Origin: an uncultured Devosia sp. | Lineage (GTDB): Bacteria > Pseudomonadota > Alphaproteobacteria > Rhizobiales > Devosiaceae | DNA length: 25,448 bases | NCBI GenBank assembly: GCA_946480655.1 | Contig: CAMLKN010000005.1 | Coordinates: 1 to 25,448 of the forward strand | Direction of reading: 5' to 3' | Part shown: positions 9,645 through 16,567 of the stretch, piece after piece | Position numbering within the stretch: position 1 is the stretch's first letter | Layout of the letters: each line of letters starts with the position of its first letter | Program-made: the position numbers and the translations under genes | Notes under the pieces: model-generated | What the model was told of the DNA's origin: nothing | The model's input: only the letters and a program-made list of their open reading frames with translations | The model's database searches: none

Positions 9645-11243
9645 ATGGCTGAACACGCTCCCAACTCCCTACAGACCCGACTCGATTTCATTGGCCTTGA
9701 TGCGACGGCGCGTGGCCGCCTGGCCTCTATCCAGCCCAGCATCGAGGCGCATCTGGAAACGGCGCTGACGCTGTTCTACGCCAAGATCGGCACGGTCCCG
9801 GCGGTCAGCCGCTTCTTCGAGGGCAGGCCGCAGATGGACCGGGCCAAGTCCAAGCAGGTCGGCCATTGGAAGGCCATCGCCACCGGACAGCTGGATGAGG
9901 CCTATATGGAGGCCAGCTCGCGCGTCGGCCTGCGCCACGCCCAGATCGGCCTCGAACCGCGTTGGCATATCGGGGGCTATGGGGTGATCATGGAAACCCT
10001 GGTGCGTGGCATTGTCCATGACGCCATGGCCGCCGCGCTCGAGCCGCGCAAAGGGCGGTTCGGCCGGTCCGTTCCGCGCAAGGCCGAGGACATCATGGTC
10101 GATGTCGACGCCATGTCCGAAGCCGTCATTGCCGTATTGAAGTCCATGCTGCTCGATATCGACATCGGCGTGACCGCTTATTTCGACAAGCTGACCGGCG
10201 ACGCCCGCGAAGCCGATGACGCTGCCCGCGCCAAGATCCAGAAGGCCGTGGCAGCGACCGGCGCCGTCCTCAAGGACGTGGCCCAGGGTGACCTGACCAG
10301 CCGGGTCACCGAGGCGCTCGATCCTGAATTCGACCAGATCAAGGATGACACCAATTCGGTGGCCGAGAAGCTGGCCGGCATTGTGGGCCAATTGCAGCGC
10401 ACCTCGCGCTCGCTCAAGAGTGCGACGGGGGAAATCCTCTCCGGTGCCAATGACCTGGCCGACCGCACGACGCGGCAGGCCGCGACCATCGAGGAAACCA
10501 CGGCATCGATCGAGACCCTTTCGTCCGCCGTCGTGGAGAACGCCAAGCGCGCCGGCAGCGCCAGCGAGACCGCCAAGCGCCTGGCCCGGAGCGCGACGGA
10601 TGGCGGTCAGGTCATGGCCGAGGCTACCGAGGCGATGAGTGCCATCGAAGCGTCCTCGTCCAAGATCTCCAACATCATCGGCATGATCGACGACATCGCT
10701 TTCCAGACCAATCTCCTGGCCCTCAATGCCTCGGTCGAGGCGGCGCGGGCGGGCGAGGCGGGCAAAGGCTTTGCCGTCGTGGCGGTGGAGGTGCGGCGGC
10801 TGGCGCAAAGCGCCGCCCAGGCGTCGAGCGACGTCAAGCTCCTGATCGAAGCCAGCGCCGGGGAAGTGCGCAATGGCACCCAGCTCGTCTCCCGCGCCGC
10901 CGAAACCCTGCACGATATCCAGGCCCGCGCCGAGGAGAGTGCCGGCCTCATCGACACCATCGCCCGCGCCAATGGCCAGCAGTCGGCAGCCCTCGAAGAG
11001 GTGACTGTTGCGGTGCGGCAGATGGACGAGATGACCCAGCACAATGCGGCGCTGGTGGAACAGACCAATGCCGCCATCGAACAGACCGAGGCACAGGCCA
11101 GCGAACTGGACCGGATCGTCGACGTGTTCCGCATCGACGATAGCCCGGCGCTGCCCGTCCGGCCGCCAGCCAAGACCCGTGGCGAGCCGGCACCGCGTGT
11201 CGCGGGGAACACAGCGCTGGCCACCGACTGGGAGGCCTTCTGA
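9645..11243 (+). CDS. Globin-coupled chemoreceptor (HemAT-like aerotaxis sensor)
   Basis: A soluble 532-residue receptor. Residues about 5-175 match the globin sensor domain of globin-coupled sensors. His98 in LRHAQIGLEPRWHIGGYG occupies the proximal heme-ligand position of the family, and Tyr45 (ALTLFYAKI) is a candidate distal-pocket residue. A HAMP-like stretch (about 205-250) is followed by the methylation helix (TIEETTASIETLSSA), an intact CheA/CheW tip at about 346-388, and a tail ending NTALATDWEAF, a CheR-type pentapeptide. By family it would bind heme and report O2 or another gas to CheA. ATG 9645 is preferred because AGGTGA (9634-9639) precedes it by 5 bases and the paralogue downstream starts at the same aligned point; TTG 9618 and ATG 9621 are alternatives. 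TACCATAC lies 92 bases upstream. Confidence 0.93.
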   Translation: MAEHAPNSLQTRLDFIGLDATARGRLASIQPSIEAHLETALTLFYAKIGTVPAVSRFFEGRPQMDRAKSKQVGHWKAIATGQLDEAYMEASSRVGLRHAQIGLEPRWHIGGYGVIMETLVRGIVHDAMAAALEPRKGRFGRSVPRKAEDIMVDVDAMSEAVIAVLKSMLLDIDIGVTAYFDKLTGDAREADDAARAKIQKAVAATGAVLKDVAQGDLTSRVTEALDPEFDQIKDDTNSVAEKLAGIVGQLQRTSRSLKSATGEILSGANDLADRTTRQAATIEETTASIETLSSAVVENAKRAGSASETAKRLARSATDGGQVMAEATEAMSAIEASSSKISNIIGMIDDIAFQTNLLALNASVEAARAGEAGKGFAVVAVEVRRLAQSAAQASSDVKLLIEASAGEVRNGTQLVSRAAETLHDIQARAEESAGLIDTIARANGQQSAALEEVTVAVRQMDEMTQHNAALVEQTNAAIEQTEAQASELDRIVDVFRIDDSPALPVRPPAKTRGEPAPRVAGNTALATDWEAF

Positions 11244-11329
11244 GGACCACGGCGTGCTGACGCAGGCTGTCACGGACCCTGTCTAGCAAAGTCAGGGTTG
11301 GACAGGTTTGCCCGGGAGAGCAGAACGTC

Positions 11330-11686
11330 ATGCAGGCCACCGAACTCGATGTGCTTCTCCTGGAGTTGCCCGCCCAGATCGGGCAGCTCTGCCGCGCCGT
11401 GGTGGAAATTGTGGCCGGCAATGCCTCCCTGATCGGCAGCGTGAAGATGGGCTGGAAGTCAGTAAATTTCCGCCACCCCGAGGCCGGCCACGTCTGTGCC
11501 ATCTTTCCCTATCCCGACAGGGTGTCGATCTACTTCGAGCATGGTCGGCTGCTTGAGGATCCGGAGGGGCTGTTGATGGGAGATGGCCTCAAGAAGGGTC
11601 GGTTCCTCAGGCTCTATCCGGGCGAGGCCATTCCGGAGGCAGCCATTGCGCTGCTCATTGTCGAAGCCATTGCGCTGCGCGCCTGA
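11330..11686 (+). CDS. DUF1801-family small protein
   Basis: A 118-residue soluble protein that resembles the DUF1801 (YdhG/YdeI-like) fold family. The typical core is visible at about 43-100: GWKSVNFRHPEAGHVCAIF, then VSIYFEHGRLLEDPEGLL and LKKGRFLRL. Members have been linked to iron or stress responses, but the biochemical role is not settled and none is claimed here. GGGAGAG (11314-11320) lies 9 bases before the ATG. It sits between the two globin-type receptor genes on the same strand, 86 bases after the first and 105 before the next. It may therefore be transcribed with them, although no functional tie to chemotaxis is evident. Confidence 0.78.
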   Translation: MQATELDVLLLELPAQIGQLCRAVVEIVAGNASLIGSVKMGWKSVNFRHPEAGHVCAIFPYPDRVSIYFEHGRLLEDPEGLLMGDGLKKGRFLRLYPGEAIPEAAIALLIVEAIALRA

Positions 11687-11791
11687 CCCAGGCCCGCATA
11701 CGTAGAAATTGGTAAGACCTCATTAACCATGAAATTTACTCCCCGGAGGTCTCATCGTCGGTAGCGGCGAGGGCGGATTCCGGGGGTGAGC

Positions 11792-13336
11792 ATGGCAGAC
11801 ACGCTTCAGCAGAGGCTCGCATTCATCGGGCTGGGCGAGGGGGCCGATGCCCGCCTGGCGCCGATCGCCCAGAGCGCGGTTCAGCATCTCGACCTGGCTC
11901 TCGACCGTCTCGCGCTCCAGGTGGCAGGCGCGCCCAGCGCGGCGCGCTTCCTCTTCGGCCGGGAGCGCATTGAGGGCGACGGCGGCGGTCCGGCCGGGCA
12001 TTGGCGTGCATTGGTGGCCGGACAGTGGGACAAGGCCTTCGTCGAGGCCGCCCTGCGCGCCGGACAACGGCAGGCCCGGATCGGGGTCGATCCCCGCTGG
12101 CATGCGGGCAGCCACGCCATCGTCGCCCAGGGCCTCATTCGCGGCATTATCCGCGACGGTGTTGAAGCCGCCCTGCGAACGCGGCGGGGGCCGCTTTCCA
12201 TGTTGGCCGGCGATCCGGCTCCCGTCCTCGCGGCCACCGAGATGATGGCCGAAGGGCTGGCCACTTTGGTCAGCGCCGTGGTGCTTGATCTGGACCTCAC
12301 ATTTTCGGGCTATATCGAGCGCCTCAGGCTCGATGCGGAGGCGGCTCTCTCGACCGAAAGGGGCCGGATGAAGCGCCTGGTGGCCGAGGCGGCCCGCGTG
12401 CTGGAGCTGGCGGCGCAGGGGCGGTGGGAAGCCAGTGCCGAAACCCTTGCGGATCCGGACCTGGCGCCGCTGCATGCGGGGGCCGAGCGCCTGGCCGATC
12501 GCATGGTAGAGCTGGTCGGGGATCTCGCCATATCGGGGCGGGCAGCAAAGACGCTCGCTGCCGAGGTGTTGCGCTGCGCCCGGCAGTTGGGGACGGACAA
12601 AGTGGCGCAAGTAGAGGCGGCGGATCAGCTTGCCAACAGCCTTACCGCTCTCCAGCCCGCTGCCACGCGGCAGGCGCAGGGCGGCGCGGACCTGGCGCGC
12701 AAGGCCAGGTCCGGCGCGCGCCTTTCCAGCAAGGCTCGGGGTGAAATCGAGCGGGCCCGGGCAGCGGCGGAAGCCGCGCGGCGCGATGGCGATGGCATTG
12801 GCGAAGCGATCGAACGCCTGGACGCGCTGGGCCTTGCGGTGAACCTGGTTTCGGCGCGGCTGACCCACGCCGCCCCAGCGGCCGCGTCGGAGCGGACGAT
12901 CGAGGAGGACCTGCAGGCGCTGGCCCTCGGCCTCTCGCAACTGGGCATGCAGTTGCGGGTGGCGCAGGACAAGGCCCATCTCGGCTGGAGCAAAGCCGGG
13001 GCCGGCCTTGCGGCTGCCCTTTCATTGGTCGAGCGCCTGGGCGCCGAGCAGGGTGACATTGTGCGCGGCCTTGGAGCCCTCGACGGCGAAGCGCGGTGCA
13101 TTGCGGCCTCGGTCTCGGAAGGCGCCACGGAGGCGATCGGCCTGGCCGCATCGCTGCAACGCGATCGCGAAGAGGGCGCTGCGATCCAGGCCACCCTCCG
13201 GGAGGCGCTCGAAGGGGCCAAGGCGCTGATCGACCTGGCGGGGGCCATGAGCGGCGACGACAGCGCCGGCGCCCCCGAGGCCGATGTTCCAGAACCCGAA
13301 ACAGCTGTCCTCGCCGCGCATTGGCATGTGCTTTAG
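11792..13336 (+). CDS. Degenerate globin-coupled chemoreceptor paralogue lacking heme ligand, signalling tip and pentapeptide
   Basis: A 514-residue protein that aligns along its whole length with the globin-coupled receptor at 9645-11243. The N-terminus (LQQRLAFIGLG) and GQRQARIGVDPRWHAG match, and the helical C-terminal half is collinear. The key residues have changed. The proximal histidine is Gln94, the Tyr45 equivalent is Ala41, and the CheA/CheW tip is replaced at about 343-378 by LDALGLAVNLVSARLTHAAP with about four residues missing. The tail is AHWHVL instead of TDWEAF. The frame is open throughout with normal GC-rich codon use, so it is probably not a recent pseudogene. ATG 11792 matches the paralogue; GGGGGTGAG precedes it. 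It may be a heme-free regulator, a partner that mixes with intact receptors, or a gene in slow decay. A standard receptor function looks unlikely. Confidence 0.82.
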   Translation: MADTLQQRLAFIGLGEGADARLAPIAQSAVQHLDLALDRLALQVAGAPSAARFLFGRERIEGDGGGPAGHWRALVAGQWDKAFVEAALRAGQRQARIGVDPRWHAGSHAIVAQGLIRGIIRDGVEAALRTRRGPLSMLAGDPAPVLAATEMMAEGLATLVSAVVLDLDLTFSGYIERLRLDAEAALSTERGRMKRLVAEAARVLELAAQGRWEASAETLADPDLAPLHAGAERLADRMVELVGDLAISGRAAKTLAAEVLRCARQLGTDKVAQVEAADQLANSLTALQPAATRQAQGGADLARKARSGARLSSKARGEIERARAAAEAARRDGDGIGEAIERLDALGLAVNLVSARLTHAAPAAASERTIEEDLQALALGLSQLGMQLRVAQDKAHLGWSKAGAGLAAALSLVERLGAEQGDIVRGLGALDGEARCIAASVSEGATEAIGLAASLQRDREEGAAIQATLREALEGAKALIDLAGAMSGDDSAGAPEADVPEPETAVLAAHWHVL

Positions 13337-13349
13337 GACCGGTGCCGAT

Positions 13350-13382
13350 TTGCCCATTGCCCTTTCGGGCTGCGACGGGCAA
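13350..13382 (+). other. Nested hairpin in the leader of mgsA
   Basis: TTGCCC (13350-13355) pairs with GGGCAA (13377-13382), enclosing GCCC-TTTC-GGGC (13359-13370). No T-run follows, so it is a weak terminator candidate for the preceding gene or a structured leader of mgsA. Folding has not been computed. Confidence 0.35.
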
Positions 13383-13411
13383 GAAGGCGCCAGGACCTTG
13401 GAGGCGAAGCA

Positions 13412-13774
13412 ATGGCGCGTATCGGTCTTGTGGCCCATGACGACAAGAAGGACGATCTCTGCCGCTGGGCGGAACTGCACAGGGACAAGCTCAGCCAGCA
13501 CGAGCTCTGGGGCACGGGCACGACCGGCGGCCGCGTGATGGCGGCGACTGGCCTGACGGTGAACCTGCTCAAGAGCGGTCCGCTGGGCGGGGACCAGCAA
13601 CTGGGGGCCATGATCTGCGAAGGGCGCCTCGACGTCCTCATCTTCTTCATCGATCCGCTTTCGGCCCAGCCGCATGACGTGGATGTGAAGGCTCTGACGC
13701 GCCTTGCCACGCTCTACGATGTGCCGCTGGCCAACAACAAATCCACAGCCGACGCGGTTCTGGCGGCCCTCTGA
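13412..13774 (+). CDS. mgsA: Methylglyoxal synthase (EC 4.2.3.3)
   Basis: A 120-residue cytosolic enzyme that turns dihydroxyacetone phosphate into methylglyoxal and phosphate, the first step of the glycolytic bypass that relieves sugar-phosphate stress and frees phosphate. Family motifs are complete: GTGTTG (35-40, phosphate binding), GGDQQLG (59-65), and FFIDPLSAQPHDVDVKALTRL with VPLANNKSTAD at the C-terminus. With a constant offset of 10 from the Escherichia coli enzyme, the catalytic and active-site residues correspond to His9, Asp61, Asp81, His88 and Asp91, all present. The length is shorter than the 152 residues of E. coli but within the range of alphaproteobacterial enzymes. GGAGG (13400-13404) lies 7 bases before the ATG. 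A separate transcription unit is plausible, as hairpins lie on both sides. Confidence 0.95.
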   Translation: MARIGLVAHDDKKDDLCRWAELHRDKLSQHELWGTGTTGGRVMAATGLTVNLLKSGPLGGDQQLGAMICEGRLDVLIFFIDPLSAQPHDVDVKALTRLATLYDVPLANNKSTADAVLAAL

Positions 13775-13780
13775 GCGCGG

Positions 13781-13846
13781 CAGACCGGTTGAATTTCTTG
13801 GCGGTCTGTGAGCACATGCCCCAAAATCGCCCGGATTGAACCGGGC
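13781..13846 (+). promoter_or_regulatory. Two hairpins in the mgsA-livG interval
   Basis: CAGACCG (13781-13787) pairs with CGGTCTG (13802-13808). GCCCGG (13829-13834) pairs with CCGGGC (13841-13846) around a 6-base loop. Neither has a T-run. Two hairpins in this stretch argue that it is non-coding leader and that the liv operon starts translation further downstream than the GTG at 13808. They could be operator or leader structure for the transporter genes. Confidence 0.4.
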
Positions 13847-13882
13847 AGGCAGGCATTCAGGAAACCGGGGCTCTTTATCAAC

Positions 13883-14665
13883 TTGTCCTCAGACTTGGTC
13901 ATAGACGTTCGCAACGTCTCGAAACGCTTTGGCGGCCTCAGGGCCGTCAACAACTGTTCCCTCTCGGTTCGGCGCGGCTCCATCACGGGGCTCATCGGGC
14001 CCAATGGCGCGGGCAAGTCGACCCTGTTCAACATGGTCGCCGGCAATATCGTGCCCGATGAAGGGCAGGTCATATTTGACGGCGCCGATGTCACCGGCAT
14101 GAAGCCGCATCAGCTCTTCCGCATCGGCATGCTGCGCACCTTCCAGATCGCGCACGAGTTTTCGCAGATGACGGCGCTGGAAAACCTGATGATGGTGCCG
14201 GGCGACCAGCCGGGCGAGCACCTTGTCGATACCTGGTTCCGGCCGCGCCTGGTCAAATCGCGTGAGACCGAGGTGCGCAAGAAGGCGCTCGACGTCATCG
14301 ACTTCCTGAAACTGGGCCATGTGCGCGACGAGCTGGCCGGCAACCTGTCGGGCGGGCAAAAGAAGCTGCTCGAACTCGGGCGCACCATGATGGTCGACGC
14401 CAAGGTGGTGCTGCTCGATGAAGTGGCGGCGGGCGTCAACAAGACCCTGCTCAACGATCTCGCCGGCAATATCGAGCGCATGAACCGCGAGCTGGGTTAC
14501 ACCTTTTTCGTGATCGAGCATGACATGGACCTCATCGGCCGCCTCTGCGACCCGGTCATCGTCATGGCGCAGGGCGAAAAGATCGCCGAAGGCCCGATGG
14601 CCGAAATCCGCGCCAATCCCGCAATCGTCGAGGCCTATTTCGGCACTCCGGTGGAGGCCGCATAG
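13883..14665 (+). CDS. livG: Branched-chain amino-acid ABC transporter, ATP-binding protein LivG
   Basis: One of the two ATPases that drive high-affinity uptake of leucine, isoleucine and valine (or related amino acids) at the inner face of the membrane. Visible elements: Walker A GPNGAGKST (about 39-47), a LivG-type insert between Walker A and the signature, signature LSGGQKK, Walker B VVLLDEVAAGVN, and switch histidine FVIEHDMD. The usual proline of the D-loop region (DEPxAG) is replaced by DEVAAG. The start is uncertain. TTG 13883 gives 260 residues, the usual size, and leaves the two upstream hairpins non-coding; GTG 13808 would add 25 residues without family likeness. livF follows after 2 bases, so the two are co-translated. 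It is the first gene of livGFHM. Confidence 0.92.
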   Translation: MSSDLVIDVRNVSKRFGGLRAVNNCSLSVRRGSITGLIGPNGAGKSTLFNMVAGNIVPDEGQVIFDGADVTGMKPHQLFRIGMLRTFQIAHEFSQMTALENLMMVPGDQPGEHLVDTWFRPRLVKSRETEVRKKALDVIDFLKLGHVRDELAGNLSGGQKKLLELGRTMMVDAKVVLLDEVAAGVNKTLLNDLAGNIERMNRELGYTFFVIEHDMDLIGRLCDPVIVMAQGEKIAEGPMAEIRANPAIVEAYFGTPVEAA

Positions 14666-14667
14666 GC

Positions 14668-15372
14668 ATGGCTCTTATTGAACTCAAACACGTCGTCGGC
14701 GGATATGGCGGCGCGCCGATCCTCAATGGCGTCAACATCGCCATCGAGAAAAGCGATATCGGCGTCATCGTCGGCCCGAATGGCGCCGGCAAGTCGACGA
14801 CGCTCAAGGCCATTTTCGGCCTGCTGAAAGTGACCGGCGGCACGATCGATTTCGGCGGCGAGAATATCGCCAATTCCCTGCCCGACAAGCTGGTGCCCAA
14901 GGGCCTGAGCTTCGTGCCGCAGGAAAAGAACGTCTTCACCTCGATGAGCGTCGAGGAAAACCTCGAAATGGGGGCCTTCACCCGCAAGGATGACTTCAAG
15001 GGCACCATGGACTGGGTCTACCAGATGTTCCCGGTGCTGGCCGAAAAGCGCCGCCAGCCGGCCGGTGAACTGTCGGGCGGGCAACGCCAGATGGTGGCCA
15101 TGGGCCGCGCGCTGATGAGCAAGCCGAGCCTTCTCATGCTCGATGAGCCTTCGGCGGGCCTCTCGCCGCGCTATGTCATCGAAATCTTCGAGACCATCCA
15201 GCGCGTCAACAAAGAAGGCGTCGGCATCCTCATGGTCGAGCAGAATGCGCGCCAGGCGCTGGCCTTCGCCACCAAGGGCTTCGTGCTCGCCAGCGGCCAG
15301 AACCGCTATACCGGCACGGGAGCGGAGCTGATCGCCGATCCCGAAGTCGCCAAGAGCTTTTTGGGGGGCTGA
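14668..15372 (+). CDS. livF: Branched-chain amino-acid ABC transporter, ATP-binding protein LivF
   Basis: The second ATPase of the Liv system, 234 residues, the usual length. Walker A GPNGAGKST (about 37-45), Q-loop VPQEKNVFTSMSVEENLEMG (typical of LivF), signature LSGGQRQ, Walker B LLMLDEPSAGLSP and switch MVEQNARQAL are all intact. The last follows the LivF subtype, which has Gln in place of the usual His. The ATG lies 2 bases after the livG stop codon. LivF pairs with LivG beneath the LivH/LivM permease. The next gene, livH, is 190 bases away across a palindromic repeat, wider than the other gaps in the operon. Confidence 0.96.
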   Translation: MALIELKHVVGGYGGAPILNGVNIAIEKSDIGVIVGPNGAGKSTTLKAIFGLLKVTGGTIDFGGENIANSLPDKLVPKGLSFVPQEKNVFTSMSVEENLEMGAFTRKDDFKGTMDWVYQMFPVLAEKRRQPAGELSGGQRQMVAMGRALMSKPSLLMLDEPSAGLSPRYVIEIFETIQRVNKEGVGILMVEQNARQALAFATKGFVLASGQNRYTGTGAELIADPEVAKSFLGG

Positions 15373-15408
15373 TGATGTCAGCGACCTTGCCTCATTCGCC
15401 GGCTCAAT

Positions 15409-15507
15409 CCCTCCCCCTTGCGGGGAGGGTTGGGGTGGGGGGCCGTGTGCCCCGCTCCATCCAATCCAGCCGTCACCCCCACCCAGCCTCCCCCGTTCAG
15501 GGGGAGG
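15409..15507. repeat. GC-rich double-hairpin palindromic repeat between livF and livH
   Basis: Two perfect hairpins, CCCTCCCC/GGGGAGGG (15409-15416 with 15422-15429) and CCTCCCCC/GGGGGAGG (15487-15494 with 15500-15507), flank a centre whose halves (TTGGGGTGGGGG and CACCCCCACCC) are also roughly complementary. The whole can fold as a clover-like element. Elements of this look are common as dispersed intergenic repeats in Hyphomicrobiales. The stretch 15373-15562 otherwise holds no credible gene. It may stabilise the upstream livGF message or end part of the transcripts. Confidence 0.72.
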
Positions 15508-15562
15508 AGCTCTATCGCGCTCGTCGCCTGACCGGTGCGCCGACCCTTACCGAGGTCCTCGC

Positions 15563-16567
15563 ATGACCGAACTCGTCTTCTTCACCAATCAGGTGATCAT
15601 TTCCGGCCTCGTGCTGGGCTGCATCTATGCGCTGGGGGCCATCGGCATCACGCTGATCTTCGGCATCCTGCGCTTCGCCCATTTCGCCCATTCCGAGCTG
15701 ATGACGGGCGGCGCCTTCATCGCCTTCCTGCTCGCCTCGGCCTTTGCCGCCTGGGGCATCGTGACGCCCATCCCCACCGGCTTCGTCGTCCTACCTATTG
15801 CCATGGTGCTGGCCGCGGTGCTGGCGCTGGGTATCGACAAGGGCTTTTATGCGCCGCTCCGCAAGCGCGGTGCCAAGCCGGTGACGCTGCTGATCGCCTC
15901 GATCGGCGTGACGCTGATGATCCAGGGCCTCATCCGCCTGTTCTTCGGCGCCGGCTCCTATTCCTTCTTCGAGACCGAGCCCAAGGAAGTGTTCCGCATC
16001 GACACGACCATGATCGGCTCGACGCGGCCGCTGGTCATCACCGAGCCGCAGGTGCTGATGATCCTCGTGACCCTGGTATCGGTCATCGCGCTGCATTTCT
16101 TCCTCACCCGCTCGCGGCTGGGCAAGGCCATGCGCGCCATGGCCGACAATGCCGACCTGGCACAGGTCTCGGGCATCAATACGGCGCTGGTCGTACGCGT
16201 GACCTGGATCATGGCTGGGGCGCTGGCCTGCATGGCCGGCACCATGCTGGCGCTGGACGTGACGCTGAAGCCGGACCTGGCCTTCAACATCATCATCCCC
16301 ATCTTCGCGGCAGCCATCGTGGGCGGGCTTGGCCAGGCCTATGGCGCCATTGCCGGGGGGCTGCTGATCGGCTTTGCCGAGTCGCTGGCCGTGTTCAACT
16401 GGACCATGCTGTTCCGGCCGCTCAATGCCGTGCTACCGGAGTGGCTGCAGCTGCCGGCGCAGCTGTCGCTGGTGCCCACCGAATACAAGCTCACCGTGGC
16501 CTTCGTGATCCTGGTGGTGACGCTGCTGGTGCGGCCCACCGGCATCTTCAAGGGAGCCTCGTCATGA
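15563..16567 (+). CDS. livH: Branched-chain amino-acid ABC transporter, permease LivH
   Basis: An inner-membrane permease of 334 residues with about eight hydrophobic segments. Typical LivH features are the N-terminal GLVLGCIYALGAIGITLIFG and LRFAHFAHSELMTGGAF, the cytoplasmic coupling segment LGKAMRAMADNADLAQVSGI that contacts the ATPases, and the C-terminal AAIVGGLGQAYGAIAGGLLI. GAGG (15552-15555) is 7 bases before the ATG. The stop codon overlaps the livM start (ATGA), showing translational coupling. The protein forms a heterodimeric channel with LivM for branched-chain amino acids delivered by the periplasmic binding protein, most likely the one at 21492-22694. Confidence 0.96.
   Translation: MTELVFFTNQVIISGLVLGCIYALGAIGITLIFGILRFAHFAHSELMTGGAFIAFLLASAFAAWGIVTPIPTGFVVLPIAMVLAAVLALGIDKGFYAPLRKRGAKPVTLLIASIGVTLMIQGLIRLFFGAGSYSFFETEPKEVFRIDTTMIGSTRPLVITEPQVLMILVTLVSVIALHFFLTRSRLGKAMRAMADNADLAQVSGINTALVVRVTWIMAGALACMAGTMLALDVTLKPDLAFNIIIPIFAAAIVGGLGQAYGAIAGGLLIGFAESLAVFNWTMLFRPLNAVLPEWLQLPAQLSLVPTEYKLTVAFVILVVTLLVRPTGIFKGASS

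Noticed and set aside
11792..13336. Calling the second globin-type gene a pseudogene
   Set aside because: The frame is intact from a matched start to a stop at the expected place, codon use is normal and similarity is collinear. Loss of motifs without frameshifts or stops is described as divergence instead.
15372..15566. Small frame between livF and livH
   Set aside because: It lies over the palindromic repeat and its peptide is only the translation of the repeat.
15535..16563. Upstream part of a 768-codon frame running into livM
   Set aside because: The portion before 16564 is an out-of-frame reading of livH; only the part from ATG 16564 is LivM.
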